Source of the DNA: Cytophagales bacterium
Lineage (GTDB): Bacteria > Bacteroidota > Bacteroidia > Cytophagales > UBA9547
Direction: 5' to 3'
Assembly: GCA_013297755.1 (NCBI GenBank)
Contig: JAAFIH010000010.1
Location: 1-64,000 of the forward strand
Length of the DNA: 64,000 nucleotides
In this document: one piece after another, positions 18,836 to 29,602 of the stretch
Layout: the number at the start of each line of letters is the position of its first letter
Numbering within the stretch: the stretch's first letter is position 1
Program-made: the position numbers and the translations under genes
The notes under the pieces: model-generated
What the model was told of the DNA's origin: nothing
Databases searched by the model: none
Seen by the model: the letters and a program-made list of their open reading frames with translations, nothing else

Positions 18836-19372
18836 ATGAAATATTTTATAACATCTTTTTTTTTATTTTTTTTTCATTTGTCAATTATTGGTCAGATTAA
18901 AATTGGTTTAAATGGTAATTTTACGCTTCCTACTGGTCTTGGCAATCAACAAATTGGTCGTGGTTTTGGAATAGGTACATCTTTAAAATATATGGTAACC
19001 GAAAATTTCGCTGTTGGGGGACTTGCAAATTACTATATTTTTAATTCTCAGATTATTGGAATTACTCCTACAATGTATACATTAGGTGGAAGTTTAGATT
19101 ATTTTTTTAAAAAATCTAGTGTTACACCATACATGGGTTGCGATGTAGCATACTATAATCTTTCTACTGTATTTGCAGGATTTAATAAATCTCAACTTAA
19201 TTTTAGTGGTATTGGTCTTGCTCCTAACGTTGGATTATTATATGAGTTTTCTGAAAGATGGGCTACTAATTTTAATTTTAAATATAATCATGTTTTTGCA
19301 GAGTTATATGCTAGGCAATTTTTTACTTTTACCGTTGGACTTATCTATTCTATAGGTGGCGAATACAATTAA
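18836..19372 (+). CDS. Small outer-membrane beta-barrel protein, unknown role
   Basis: 178 residues with a signal peptide (cleavage near IIGQ, residue 20). Alternating hydrophobic strands with many Gly and Tyr (KIGLNGNFTLP, GFGIGTSLKYMV, FTFTVGLIYSIGG) suggest an eight-stranded OmpA/OmpW-like barrel. It follows the gldN terminator and overlaps tsaE by 17 bases. No specific family recognised. Confidence 0.75.
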   Translation: MKYFITSFFLFFFHLSIIGQIKIGLNGNFTLPTGLGNQQIGRGFGIGTSLKYMVTENFAVGGLANYYIFNSQIIGITPTMYTLGGSLDYFFKKSSVTPYMGCDVAYYNLSTVFAGFNKSQLNFSGIGLAPNVGLLYEFSERWATNFNFKYNHVFAELYARQFFTFTVGLIYSIGGEYN

Positions 19373-19787
19373 TTATGAATTAATTTTTGACCTTTCAGAT
19401 ATATCAATTGTTTCAAATAAATTAATTGGTAAGTATTCAAACTATAAAATTTGGTTATTTAATGGTCCAATAGGTGCTGGTAAAACTACTTTTATAAAAT
19501 CTTTATGTCATTCCTTAGAAGTTAAAGATGTTGTATCTAGTCCTACTTTTTCTATTATCAACGAATATTTTTCTTCAATTTATGGTGTAATATATCATTT
19601 TGATTTTTATAGATTAAATCATATTACAGAGGCTTTGGATATTGGTGTTGATGAATATTTTAATTCTGGTAATATTTGTTTTGTTGAATGGCCTTCAAAA
19701 GTTGAATCTTTAATACCTCCAAATTTTTTAGTGATTAATTTTGAAATTTTATCAGACACAAAAAGAAAGCTAAGTATTTCAATATAA
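19356..19787 (+). CDS. tsaE: tRNA t6A biosynthesis ATPase TsaE
   Basis: 143 residues. Walker A GPIGAGKTTF (near residue 37), then SSPTFSIINEY and the YHFDFYRL motif, all typical of TsaE (YjeE). It works with TsaB, TsaC and TsaD to make threonylcarbamoyladenosine at position 37 of tRNAs reading ANN codons. The only fitting start is GTG 19356, inside the end of the preceding gene, which suggests translational coupling. Confidence 0.93.
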   Translation: MANTINYELIFDLSDISIVSNKLIGKYSNYKIWLFNGPIGAGKTTFIKSLCHSLEVKDVVSSPTFSIINEYFSSIYGVIYHFDFYRLNHITEALDIGVDEYFNSGNICFVEWPSKVESLIPPNFLVINFEILSDTKRKLSISI

Positions 19788-19836
19788 TTTCAATTTATTT
19801 GAATACATTTATGGTTATATTTATTATCAGTATTTT

Positions 19837-21051
19837 ATGAAAAAGGGTATTTCAGAACTTGCACAAAGCCATGCTTTGTATCCTCAGGAGCAGTTGATGC
19901 AAATAAAACGATCAAATAAAGATTTATTTATTGGAATACCAAGAGAAATTGAGGAGTATGAGAGTAGAATCATGCTAACCCCAGAGGGTGTGCAATTACT
20001 AGTCAATAATGGCCACGAAGTTTGGGTAGAATCCAAAGCAGGAGAAACTGCGAAGTATTCTGATCGTGATTTTAGTGAAGCTGGTGCAAAAATTGTTTAC
20101 AGTACTAGCGAAGTTTATAAAGCAGATATTATTTTAAAAGTAATGCCGCCAACATTATCTGAATTAGAATATATGTCTGCAGGACAAACTTTATTTTCAG
20201 CCTTACAATTAGCAAAAGTATCAGCAGAATATATGAAGTCTGTCGTTCAAAAACGTGTTACTGGAATAGCTCTAGAATTTATTGAAGATAAAGTTGGTGG
20301 CAAGCCTATAGTAAGAGCTATGAGCGAAATTTCTGGAAGTACTGTAATGCTTATTGCTGCTGAGTATTTAAGTAGTGCAAACGAAGGAAAAGGTATGATT
20401 TTAGGTGGTATTACTGGTGTGCCTCCTACCAAAGTTGTTATTTTGGGTGCTGGTACTGTTGCTGAGTATGCTGCAAGGACGGCCATGGGTTTAGGTGCTG
20501 AGGTCAAAATTTTTGATAATCATATTTACAAGTTAAGAAGATTAAAACAAAATTTAGGAGCTCATATTTATACTTCTACATTGGATACCTACACGCTTTC
20601 TCATGCACTCTCTGAAGCTGATGTTGTCATAGGTGCTTTAAGAGCAGAAGAAGACCGAAGCTCTTGTGTTGTTACAGAAGAGATGGTAGCTAATATGAAA
20701 TCTGATTCTGTCATAGTAGATGTAAGTATAGATCAAGGGGGCTGTTTTGAAACTTCTGAATTGACTACATTAAAAAAACCTACTTATAAAGTTCATGGTG
20801 TCATACATTATTGTGTACCAAATATAGCCTCTCGTGTTGCTAGAACTGCAACTACTGCTTTAAGTAATATTTTTACACCTATGTTACTTCAGATTGCAAA
20901 TTATGGCGGAATTGATGACTCTATTTTTGCAAAAGAATGGCTTATGAAAGGTGTTTACTCTTATAAAGGCAGCCTTACTAATCAATCCATTGCTAAAAGA
21001 TTTGAGTTAAAATATAAAGATATGAAATTATTTTTGATATCAAGGTTGTAA
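19837..21051 (+). CDS. ald: Alanine dehydrogenase
   Basis: 404 residues. GIPREIEEYESRIMLTPEGV is the substrate-domain signature and VVILGAGTVAEYAARTAMGLGAEVKIFD the Rossmann NAD site. It interconverts L-alanine and pyruvate plus ammonia. It is longer than the usual about 370 residues because of an N-terminal 30-residue extension; this is common in Bacteroidota members. In the related transhydrogenase alpha subunit the Rossmann region differs, so Ald is the better call. Confidence 0.9.
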   Translation: MKKGISELAQSHALYPQEQLMQIKRSNKDLFIGIPREIEEYESRIMLTPEGVQLLVNNGHEVWVESKAGETAKYSDRDFSEAGAKIVYSTSEVYKADIILKVMPPTLSELEYMSAGQTLFSALQLAKVSAEYMKSVVQKRVTGIALEFIEDKVGGKPIVRAMSEISGSTVMLIAAEYLSSANEGKGMILGGITGVPPTKVVILGAGTVAEYAARTAMGLGAEVKIFDNHIYKLRRLKQNLGAHIYTSTLDTYTLSHALSEADVVIGALRAEEDRSSCVVTEEMVANMKSDSVIVDVSIDQGGCFETSELTTLKKPTYKVHGVIHYCVPNIASRVARTATTALSNIFTPMLLQIANYGGIDDSIFAKEWLMKGVYSYKGSLTNQSIAKRFELKYKDMKLFLISRL

Positions 21052-21184
21052 TAATTTTTTATTTATACTGATTCTAAATTATATTATAATAATATTATTT
21101 TTACTAATAAAACCTTTTTTTTGAATGAATTTTGGGCTTTTTCTACTTTTGTCTTCATTTTTTTTAAATTTTATAAAAATACTA

Positions 21185-21215
21185 TTTGATTTTAATGTTT
21201 GTGATATTAGATTTG
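21185..21215 (+). promoter_or_regulatory. Promoter of the act-cox operon
   Basis: -33 TTTG (21185-21188), 19 bases, -7 TAGATTTG (21208-21215): an exact consensus match with the preferred spacing. It lies 26 bases before the actA ATG. Confidence 0.75.
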
Positions 21216-21241
21216 TAGCACTCAAATAAGAAATTGTATTT

Positions 21242-22483
21242 ATGTTATTGAATTATAAAGTTTCTATCAAAGTATTAGCAAAATTTACTATAATATTTGG
21301 CATAATATTAAATAGTTTTCAATCAAATGCTCAATCTGTATCGACTGATCCTGCAGTAATTGCTGCTGGTAAGGCATTGTTTGAAAATAATTGTACTCAA
21401 TGCCATGGTGTATCTGATGAAGTAGTTGTAGGACCTGGTTTGAAAGGTGTGCACTCGCGCAGGCCAATGCCTTGGTTGATAAAATGGATTAGAAATTCTA
21501 CACTTTTAATTAATAGTGGAGATGCCTACGCCAATGAAATTTACAATAAGTTTGGTAAAACACAGATGCAATCTTTTGATTTTAAAGATGATGAGATTGT
21601 TGCGATTGTGTCTTACATCAAAGATGAATCAGAGAAAGCACCTGTTGCAGCAGCTGCACCTGTTGCAGGTGGATCGGGGGTTCAACAAGTTGCATCCACT
21701 CAAGATAATTCTTCAATAAATTATATCCTTATATTATTTATATTAATATTGGTTATTATATCTGTTGTTTTGGTATTAATAATTTCTTTAATTTCAAAAT
21801 ATTTGAACAATAGCACATCTATATCTGAAATAGACAGGGAAGTTATAAATACTAAATTTAATTTATCATCTGTTTACAATAGCAAATCATTTAAAGGAAT
21901 TGTAACTTTTGTATTTGTACTTATTATCGGAAAAGCATGTATTGATGGTTTGGTGGGAGTTGGTATTTCTCAAGGGTATGCTCCAACACAACCCATTGCG
22001 TTTTCACACAAACTCCATGCTGGCGAATATAAAATTGGTTGTAACTACTGCCATACAGGTGTATACAAATCTAAATCTGCAAGTATTCCTTCAGCAAATA
22101 TTTGTATGAATTGCCATAATGCTATAAAACAAGAGTCCCCTGAAATTCAAAAAATTTACAAAGCTATCTCCTCTGGTAGGCCTATAGAGTGGGTTAGAGT
22201 TCATAATTTACCTGATTTGGCCAATTTTAATCATGCTACACATGCTAAAGTAGGTGGTGTAGAGTGTAAAAATTGCCATGGGCCAGTAGAAACAATGGAG
22301 GTTGTACAACAATATTCCCCTTTGACAATGGGATGGTGTATCAATTGCCACAGAGAGACAGCTGTAAATGGAAAAGATAATCATTATTATGATGCGTTGA
22401 TGGCAGCACACGCTAAAAATTCAAAAGAACCTATGAAAGTAAAAGACATAGGTGGTTTAGAGTGTTCTAAATGTCATTATTAA
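21242..22483 (+). CDS. actA: Alternative complex III subunit A, hexaheme (cytochrome c domain plus pentaheme)
   Basis: 413 residues. Signal region to about 30, a mono-heme cytochrome c domain (CTQCH at 51-55, likely Met ligand near 109), an Ala/Pro linker, a membrane helix (160-184), a second hydrophobic segment (219-242) and then five hemes: CNYCH 267-271, CMNCH 288-292, CKNCH 342-346, CINCH 366-370, CSKCH 408-412. ActA is the heme subunit of the quinol:cytochrome c oxidoreductase that replaces the bc1 complex. The fused N-terminal cytochrome gives a sixth heme that may take electrons off the complex. First gene of the operon. Confidence 0.95.
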   Translation: MLLNYKVSIKVLAKFTIIFGIILNSFQSNAQSVSTDPAVIAAGKALFENNCTQCHGVSDEVVVGPGLKGVHSRRPMPWLIKWIRNSTLLINSGDAYANEIYNKFGKTQMQSFDFKDDEIVAIVSYIKDESEKAPVAAAAPVAGGSGVQQVASTQDNSSINYILILFILILVIISVVLVLIISLISKYLNNSTSISEIDREVINTKFNLSSVYNSKSFKGIVTFVFVLIIGKACIDGLVGVGISQGYAPTQPIAFSHKLHAGEYKIGCNYCHTGVYKSKSASIPSANICMNCHNAIKQESPEIQKIYKAISSGRPIEWVRVHNLPDLANFNHATHAKVGGVECKNCHGPVETMEVVQQYSPLTMGWCINCHRETAVNGKDNHYYDALMAAHAKNSKEPMKVKDIGGLECSKCHY

Positions 22484-22549
22484 TTGTCTACAATTAATCA
22501 ACAATCAAAAAAAGTAATTTATTCATTAGATATTAAATAAATAAGAAAT

Positions 22550-25500
22550 ATGTCGCTTACTAACAAAACCTATTGGAGAGGAATCGAGGAATTAGAACAA
22601 TCTCCTGAGTTTGTTAAAAATGCTAAACAAGAGTTTCCTGACTATCTACCCTCGGAGTCAGAAAATGGGGGTCATTATAGAAGAGATTTTCTAAAAATGA
22701 TGGGCTTTGGTATTGCGGCTGCTACCTTAGCTGCCTGTGAAACTCCTGTAAGAAAAGCTATACCCTATTTGAATAAACCTGAAGATGTTGATGCAACTAT
22801 ACCCAACTATTATTCATCAACTTACATGGATGGTGGTGATTATTGCTCAATAATTGTTAAAACAAGAGAAGGGCGTCCAATAAAAATTGAAGGAAATAAA
22901 AATTCTAGCATCTCAAAAGGTGCTATTTCTGCTAGAGTAGCTGCTTCTGTGTTGTCATTGTATGATAAAGAAAGATTTAGAAATCCAATGATTGATGGCA
23001 ACAAGACAACTTGGGATGAGCTTGATTCGAAACTTATCTCTTCTTTATCAAATATTGCTACTAGTGGAAAGTCAATCAAAATTGTTTCAAACACTGTTTT
23101 AAGTCCATCACTTCAAAATTGTATTAATGAATTTTTAGTAAAATATGCTGGAAGTTCACATATAGTCTATGATTCTAGCTCATCTTCTGCAATTTTAGAA
23201 GCTAATTTTAAATCATTTAATGTAAAAGCATTACCTACGTATGATTTTTTGAAAGCTAATGTTATCGTTTCATTTGGAGCTGATTTTCTTGGAACTTGGT
23301 TATCTCCTATCCAATTTTCAAAAGATTATTCTGTAAATAGAAAAGTTTCAAAAGATAAAAAGACGATGTCTCGTCATTATCAATTTGAAACTTCTATGAG
23401 CTTAACAGGTGCAAATGCAGATTTTAGAACTGCTATTAAGCCTTCTCAAGAAATTGCTTATTTAGCTGCTTTACATAATGCCATTGCATCATCTACTGGT
23501 GGAACTACAATCAAGGATTTTGCAGTTACAGATTCTAAAATGATTAAAAATGCAGCAAAAGACTTATTAGATGCTAAAGGAAAGTCTTTGGTTGTATCTT
23601 CGTCTAATAATGTTGCTACTCAATTGGTTGTAAATAACATCAATCAAATGCTTGGTAATTATGAATCAACTATTTCAATAAATAACAAATCTTTTTTCAA
23701 AAAAGGAAATGATGCAGATGTTGCAAGTTTATTAACTGGAGATGTAGGTGCAGTTATTTTTGTGGGTTGTAACCCAGTATATGATTTTCCTAAATCAAAA
23801 GAATTGATTGCTGCTTTGTCAAAAATAGCTATAAAAGTAGCCATTTCTGACAGACCTTCTGAAACAACAGCTTTGTGTAATTACATAGCACCTGATAACC
23901 ATTATCTTGAGAGCTGGACAGATGCTAATCCTATTGAGGGTAAATATAGTTTAGGACAGCCAACAATTTCACCATTATTTAAAACACGTCAATCTTTAGA
24001 AACGCTTCACAAATTAGTGGGTGGTACTATGGATGCTTTTACTTATATACAAAATGTATGGAGTACAAAAATTTTTCCTACTCAATCTGAGATTTCAAAT
24101 TTTCAAACATTTTGGGACAAAACACAATACAATGGTGTTTATGAAATAACTTTAGTTTCAAATGCTTTGGCTTACAGTTTTGATACTAATTTTGTTTCCA
24201 ATGCTTTAGCATCGTCAAAATCAGTATCTGAAACAGAATATACTTTATACGAAAAAGTAGGAATGGGAGTTGGTACTCAAGCGAATAATCCTTGGTTACA
24301 AGAATTTCCAGAGCCAATATCGAAAGCAACATGGGACAACTATATATGTGTATCTAAATCTTTTGCTAAAGAAAAATCATTAGAACAAGGCGATAAAGTA
24401 AAATTAACTTCAAAAAATGGAGTTTCGATTGTTTTACCTATATTAATACAACCTGGCCAGGCTGCAAATACTGTATCTATAGCTTTAGGATATGGAAGAC
24501 AAAATGCAGGTAAAGTAGCCAATGGAGTTGGTCAAAATGCTTTTCCATTAGTGAATTTCGTAGATGGTTTAGCTACTTATGCTGGTGTATGTACAATAGA
24601 GAAAACGGGAGAAAATGCTCCAATAGCTCAGACCCAAACGCATCAAACTATGATGTCGAGACCAATAGTTCAAGAAGCGTCTTTGTCTGATTACGTTAAA
24701 GATCCTTTTGCTGGTCGATATAGACCTATGATTAAAACTGCCGAAGGAGAAAAAGCACCTGAGTCTATTTCAATTTGGGATACTAAAGGCTTACAAACAC
24801 ATAATTACAATAATCATTTTTGGGGGCTTGCCATTGATTTGAATTCATGTACTGGTTGTGGCTCTTGCGTAATAAGCTGTCAAGCTGAAAATAATGTGCC
24901 TGTTGTTGGTAAACAAGAGGTTATCAATAGAAGAGAAATGCACTGGATTCGTATTGACAGATATTATTCATCTGACAATAAAGAAGATAAATCAATAGCA
25001 GGGTTTACCTCTATGGAAGATCCTTCTGAGAATCCTCAAGTTGTTTTTCAACCTGTAATGTGCCAGCATTGCAACAATGCACCTTGCGAAAGTGTATGTC
25101 CTGTTTTAGCTACTACACATAGTACTGAAGGGTTGAATCAGATGACATATAATAGATGCGTAGGTACTAGATATTGTGCAAACAATTGTCCATATAAAGT
25201 ACGTAGATTTAACTGGTTTAGCTATTATTCAAGCAAAGAAAGAGGATTTTCGGATGTTAATCCTGCACATGACGCCAAAGAAAATGAAGGACTTGGCAAA
25301 ATGGTATTGAATCCTGATGTAACAGTGAGAGCCAGAGGAGTTATGGAAAAATGCTCTATGTGTGTTCAAAGAATACAATCTGGAAAACTGGCTGCCAAAA
25401 TAGAAAGTCGTAGACCTGTTGATGGAGAAATTGAAACTGCATGTTCGTCTTCTTGTCCTGCGGATGCAATAACTTTTGGTGATATGAATGATCCAGAAAG

Positions 25501-25612
25501 TAGAATTTACAAATTGTTAAGTGATACAAACAAAGAAAGAGCTTATCATTTGTTAGAAGAAATCAATGTTAAACCATCGGTTTCTTACTTATCAAAAATT
25601 AGAAATGTTTAG
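22550..25612 (+). CDS. actB: Alternative complex III iron-sulfur subunit B
   Basis: 1020 residues. Twin-arginine-type signal RRDFLKMMGFG (44-54) with a Cys at 63 (lipid attachment possible). A molybdopterin-oxidoreductase-like part (about 70-640) is fused to a ferredoxin-like part with four cysteine clusters: CTGCGSCVISC (about 766), CQHCNNAPCESVC (about 837), CVGTRYCANNC (about 869) and CSMCVQR (about 933). In this family the molybdopterin domain has lost its cofactor. It relays electrons inside the complex on the periplasmic face. Confidence 0.96.
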   Translation: MSLTNKTYWRGIEELEQSPEFVKNAKQEFPDYLPSESENGGHYRRDFLKMMGFGIAAATLAACETPVRKAIPYLNKPEDVDATIPNYYSSTYMDGGDYCSIIVKTREGRPIKIEGNKNSSISKGAISARVAASVLSLYDKERFRNPMIDGNKTTWDELDSKLISSLSNIATSGKSIKIVSNTVLSPSLQNCINEFLVKYAGSSHIVYDSSSSSAILEANFKSFNVKALPTYDFLKANVIVSFGADFLGTWLSPIQFSKDYSVNRKVSKDKKTMSRHYQFETSMSLTGANADFRTAIKPSQEIAYLAALHNAIASSTGGTTIKDFAVTDSKMIKNAAKDLLDAKGKSLVVSSSNNVATQLVVNNINQMLGNYESTISINNKSFFKKGNDADVASLLTGDVGAVIFVGCNPVYDFPKSKELIAALSKIAIKVAISDRPSETTALCNYIAPDNHYLESWTDANPIEGKYSLGQPTISPLFKTRQSLETLHKLVGGTMDAFTYIQNVWSTKIFPTQSEISNFQTFWDKTQYNGVYEITLVSNALAYSFDTNFVSNALASSKSVSETEYTLYEKVGMGVGTQANNPWLQEFPEPISKATWDNYICVSKSFAKEKSLEQGDKVKLTSKNGVSIVLPILIQPGQAANTVSIALGYGRQNAGKVANGVGQNAFPLVNFVDGLATYAGVCTIEKTGENAPIAQTQTHQTMMSRPIVQEASLSDYVKDPFAGRYRPMIKTAEGEKAPESISIWDTKGLQTHNYNNHFWGLAIDLNSCTGCGSCVISCQAENNVPVVGKQEVINRREMHWIRIDRYYSSDNKEDKSIAGFTSMEDPSENPQVVFQPVMCQHCNNAPCESVCPVLATTHSTEGLNQMTYNRCVGTRYCANNCPYKVRRFNWFSYYSSKERGFSDVNPAHDAKENEGLGKMVLNPDVTVRARGVMEKCSMCVQRIQSGKLAAKIESRRPVDGEIETACSSSCPADAITFGDMNDPESRIYKLLSDTNKERAYHLLEEINVKPSVSYLSKIRNV

Positions 25613-25637
25613 AATAAAATTAACTTAGAATAAATAT

Positions 25638-27029
25638 ATGCAAGTAAGTTCATCTATTAGACCACCGTTGATTACAGGTGGAAAAACACTACACGATGTT
25701 ACCAATGATATTTGTCGTCATGTAGAATCTAAACCAAACCCTACTTGGTTGTTAGCTTTTGGTCTTTCTGTTTTGACACTTTCTTATGGATTATACAATG
25801 TATATCGTACATTATGGTATGGTATTGGAGAGTGGGGTTTGAATAAAACTGTTGGTTGGGCATGGGACATTACAAACTTTGTATGGTGGGTTGGAATTGG
25901 TCATGCTGGAACTTTAATTTCTGCAGTTTTATTATTATTTCGTCAAAAATGGAGAACTTCTATTAATAGAGCTGCCGAAGCAATGACAATTTTTGCTGTA
26001 TTGTGTGCTGCAAGTTTTATTTTATGCCACATGGGTCGTCCTTGGGTTGGTTATTGGCCTTTACCACTTCCAAATACTTTTGGTTCTTTGTGGGTTAATT
26101 TTAATTCTCCTCTTGTATGGGACGTATTTGCCATTTCTACTTATTTGTCTGTTTCTTTAGTATTTTGGTACATAGGAATGATACCTGATTTATCAACGAT
26201 AAGAGATAGAGCAACATCTAAAGTTTCAAAAATAGTTTATGGAGCAATGTCATTTGGTTGGACTGGTGGTGCTAAAGATTGGTCTCGTTATGAGTCAGTT
26301 TCGCTTATATTAGCTGGTTTGTCTACTCCGTTAGTTTTGTCAGTACATACAATAGTTTCAATGGACTTTGCTACATCAGTTATACCAGGTTGGCATACTA
26401 CAATATTCCCACCTTATTTTGTTGCTGGTGCTATATTTTCTGGTTTTGCTATGGTACTTACTCTAATGATTATTACTAGAGCAGTGTATAAATTGGAAGA
26501 TTACATTACTATTGAGCATATAGAAACTATGAATAAAATTATTATTCTTACTGGTTCTATTGTTGGAGTTGCTTATTTAACTGAATTTTTTATAGCTTGG
26601 TATTCAGGTGTCGAATATGAAACATATTGTTTTATTAATCGTGCTACTGGTCCATATTGGTGGGCTTACTGGTCTATGATGACGTGTAATGTAATATCTC
26701 CACAGTTGTTTTGGATTAAAAAAATTAGAAGAAGCATTGCTGCTACGTTTATTATTTCAGTTATTGTAAATATAGGTATGTGGTTTGAAAGGTTTGTAAT
26801 TATTGTATCATCATTACACAGAGATTATGTTCCTTCAAGTTGGGCTATGTTTTATGCAACATCGGTGGATGTTGGTGTTTATATTAATTCTTTTGGATTA
26901 TTCTTTACATTATTCTTTTTGTTTTCTAAATTTTTACCAGTTGTAAATATGGCTGAAATAAAATCTGTATTGAAATCATCTTCAGAAATTGTACCAGTAA
27001 GTAATTCAAGTTCTGTTCACGCACATTAA
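25638..27029 (+). CDS. actC: Alternative complex III quinol-binding membrane subunit C (NrfD-like)
   Basis: 463 residues with about ten membrane helices of the NrfD/PsrC family. Landmarks: [18 protein letters not shown] and [17 protein letters not shown]. With ActF it forms the membrane core where menaquinol is oxidised. Starts 26 bases after actB. Confidence 0.96.
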   Translation: MQVSSSIRPPLITGGKTLHDVTNDICRHVESKPNPTWLLAFGLSVLTLSYGLYNVYRTLWYGIGEWGLNKTVGWAWDITNFVWWVGIGHAGTLISAVLLLFRQKWRTSINRAAEAMTIFAVLCAASFILCHMGRPWVGYWPLPLPNTFGSLWVNFNSPLVWDVFAISTYLSVSLVFWYIGMIPDLSTIRDRATSKVSKIVYGAMSFGWTGGAKDWSRYESVSLILAGLSTPLVLSVHTIVSMDFATSVIPGWHTTIFPPYFVAGAIFSGFAMVLTLMIITRAVYKLEDYITIEHIETMNKIIILTGSIVGVAYLTEFFIAWYSGVEYETYCFINRATGPYWWAYWSMMTCNVISPQLFWIKKIRRSIAATFIISVIVNIGMWFERFVIIVSSLHRDYVPSSWAMFYATSVDVGVYINSFGLFFTLFFLFSKFLPVVNMAEIKSVLKSSSEIVPVSNSSSVHAH

Positions 27030-27054
27030 TTAAAAATTTTGAATATATAAAATA

Positions 27055-27579
27055 ATGTCAGATAATAAACATTTCATTTTAGGAGTTTTCGATGATGAGG
27101 ATGTGTTGATGCATGCAGTGCATGACATACGTCACGAGGGTGTAAAAATACATGAGGTTTTTACTCCATACCCTATTCATGGCTTAGATGAAAATCTTGG
27201 TTATAAGCGTTCAAGGCTTCCTATGGCTGCATTTTTGTTTGGTATGACAGGAGCTTCTCTTGCATTAACGATGATGGTTTCCATGAATGGTTTTGATTGG
27301 CCAATGAATGTGGGTGGGAAGCCAAATGCATCAATCCCAAATTTTATTCCAATAACTTTTGAAGGTACTGTTTTATTTGCTGCTTTTGGAATGGTAGGTA
27401 CATTTTTTACCGCAAGTAGTTTGTTTCCATGGTCTAAGCCAGTAATCTTTGACAAAAGAATAACAGATGATAAGTTTGTAATGGCTATTGATTTGTCAAA
27501 AAACAAATTCTCGAAAGAGCAATTATCTCACATCTTGAAATCTAACGGAGCAACAGAAGTAAATGAAAAAGAACTTTAA
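27055..27579 (+). CDS. actD: Alternative complex III subunit D (DUF3341)
   Basis: 174 residues. HFILGVFDDEDVLMHAV and TPYPIHGLDENLG are the DUF3341 hallmarks, followed by two membrane helices. It is a structural subunit of the complex. Its end overlaps the first possible actE start. Confidence 0.95.
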   Translation: MSDNKHFILGVFDDEDVLMHAVHDIRHEGVKIHEVFTPYPIHGLDENLGYKRSRLPMAAFLFGMTGASLALTMMVSMNGFDWPMNVGGKPNASIPNFIPITFEGTVLFAAFGMVGTFFTASSLFPWSKPVIFDKRITDDKFVMAIDLSKNKFSKEQLSHILKSNGATEVNEKEL

Positions 27580-28216
27580 TAATATGATGAAATCCATATA
27601 TACAATAGTAGCTATTTCGATTTTTTTAATTTCTTGTAAAAAAGATTTTAATAACACAGGTACAGAATATGCAAATGAAATGTATCATTCTGAGGCTTAC
27701 GAACCATTGTCTCAAATTGTAGATACTAAAAACGCTGATTATAATTCAAACCCTAACAATCCTTATGGTATGAATATGCGTAAACCAGTATCTAACACTT
27801 TAAAAATTAATAAATTTAATTTTAACTTTGGTGGTTCTGGTTCTGTTATCCCTATTACATATCATGTAAATAAAGATAGCTTCGATCTTTCAGGTAAAAT
27901 GCTTAAAAGCACTTTGAAATCGAAACCTAACTTTGCAGCAGACTCAGCTGTTTTGCTTGAGCAAGGCAAAGTTTTGTACACAAATTTTTGTAGTCATTGC
28001 CATGGCGAAACTGGTCAAGGAGATGGTGAGGTAGGAAAAATATACAAAGGAGTTCCTTCCTACAGTAAAGGTAGAGTTAAAATGGATACAGAAGGTCATA
28101 TTTGGCATACAATTACTTTTGGAAGAAACAGAATGTGGTCTCATGCCTCTCAGATTGTTCCTGAAGATCGTTGGAAAATAGTATTATATGTCCAAACTTT
28201 ACAAAATCAAGATTAA
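27563..28216 (+). CDS. actE: Alternative complex III mono-heme cytochrome lipoprotein E
   Basis: About 210 residues. Lipoprotein signal ending IFLISC, then a cytochrome c domain with CSHCHGETGQGDG (heme, near residue 143) and a late Met (RNRMWSHA). It carries electrons to the terminal oxidase. The start may be ATG 27563 (overlapping actD by 17 bases) or ATG 27584, 4 bases after the actD stop; the latter gives a more typical signal peptide. Confidence 0.92.
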   Translation: MKKNFNNMMKSIYTIVAISIFLISCKKDFNNTGTEYANEMYHSEAYEPLSQIVDTKNADYNSNPNNPYGMNMRKPVSNTLKINKFNFNFGGSGSVIPITYHVNKDSFDLSGKMLKSTLKSKPNFAADSAVLLEQGKVLYTNFCSHCHGETGQGDGEVGKIYKGVPSYSKGRVKMDTEGHIWHTITFGRNRMWSHASQIVPEDRWKIVLYVQTLQNQD

Positions 28217-28246
28217 ATAGTTATTCTAATTTTATTTTAAAATTTA

Positions 28247-29542
28247 ATGTTACATCCTATTGAAGTTTCTGTTGATGAGCAATTAGAGCTCTCTTCAAAG
28301 TTTAAGAAAAACTTAAATATTGCACTTATTATTGGTGTTTTATTATTTGCTGTTGGTGTATTTTTTGCTATGTTTGGGGGCCATGGCCATGAAGTATCAG
28401 AAAGTGGTGGCCACGAAAGTCATGCTCCTTCCTTTATGATGAGAATATGGGCTGTGTTATGGCAAAATGCAATTTTCTTTACTGGAGTTTCAGCTATGGG
28501 TTTATTTTTTGTTTGCGTGCAATATGTGGCTTGGGCAGGTTGGTCTTCAGTTTTGAAGCGAATACCAGAAGCTATGGGTTCTTTTATTCCTTATGGTGGA
28601 GGTATTGTTGTTTTAATTTTCTTGGGCAACTATTTTTTAGGACATCATGATTTGTTGTTTCATTGGTTACATCATGGTATTACAGAGGTTGGGTCAGAAA
28701 ATTATGACAAAATTATAGCTGGAAAGTCTGCCTATTTGAATCTACCCTTTTACTTGGGTCGTATGATTGCTTTTTTTGCTTTATGGTATTTTATTTGGAC
28801 TAAAATACGTGCATATTCTTTACAGGAAGACTTAACAGGAGGAGAGACTTTTTATCATAAATCTGGTTACTTATCAGCAGTTTTTATCATTATTTTTGCT
28901 GTTTCTACACCTATGGCAGCTTGGGATTGGGTAATGTCAATCGATCCTCATTGGTTTTCTACAATGTTTGGATGGTATGTTTTTGCTAGTTGGTGGGTAT
29001 CTGGTTTAGCAACTATATGTTTAATTTGTGTGTTTCTCAAAGAAAATGGATATTTGAAAGCAATGAATATGAACCATTTTCATGATTTAGGTAAGTTTAT
29101 GTTTGCTTTCAGTATCTTTTGGACTTATATATGGTTTAGTCAATTTTTGCTTATCTTTTATGCTAACTTACCTGAAGAAACTGTGTATTTTATTGAAAGA
29201 ATTTATGGTTACGATGGTAAATATAAGTTATTGTTATTTTTCAACTTATTTATGAATTTTGCTTTTCCTTTCCTTGTTTTGATGACTAGAGATGCAAAAA
29301 GACAATTATCTATTCTTAAAATTGTATCAATAGCAATTATTTTAGGCCATTGGTTTGATTTTTATATGATGGTTATGCCAGGAACTACCAAAGGTACAAG
29401 TGATTTAGGTTTGATAGAATTAGGAACAGCCATTGTATTTGTTACGGCATTTATTATGATTGTAACAAAATCTTTGACTAAAGCTAAATTAATACCTGCT
29501 AATCATCCTTTCTTAAAAGAGGCTATTCAGCACAATATTTAG
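28247..29542 (+). CDS. actF: Alternative complex III membrane subunit F
   Basis: 431 residues with about ten membrane helices, a paralogue-like partner of ActC. A His-rich loop GGHGHEVSESGGHESHAP (about 46-63) follows the first helix. Landmarks: STPMAAWDWVMSIDPHWFST and GHWFDFYMMVMPG. It forms the membrane part of the complex with ActC. Confidence 0.95.
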   Translation: MLHPIEVSVDEQLELSSKFKKNLNIALIIGVLLFAVGVFFAMFGGHGHEVSESGGHESHAPSFMMRIWAVLWQNAIFFTGVSAMGLFFVCVQYVAWAGWSSVLKRIPEAMGSFIPYGGGIVVLIFLGNYFLGHHDLLFHWLHHGITEVGSENYDKIIAGKSAYLNLPFYLGRMIAFFALWYFIWTKIRAYSLQEDLTGGETFYHKSGYLSAVFIIIFAVSTPMAAWDWVMSIDPHWFSTMFGWYVFASWWVSGLATICLICVFLKENGYLKAMNMNHFHDLGKFMFAFSIFWTYIWFSQFLLIFYANLPEETVYFIERIYGYDGKYKLLLFFNLFMNFAFPFLVLMTRDAKRQLSILKIVSIAIILGHWFDFYMMVMPGTTKGTSDLGLIELGTAIVFVTAFIMIVTKSLTKAKLIPANHPFLKEAIQHNI

Positions 29543-29602
29543 TTTATTAATTTATAACAAAACATTTCTACATATTATTTAATATATATAAATAAAAATT
29601 AG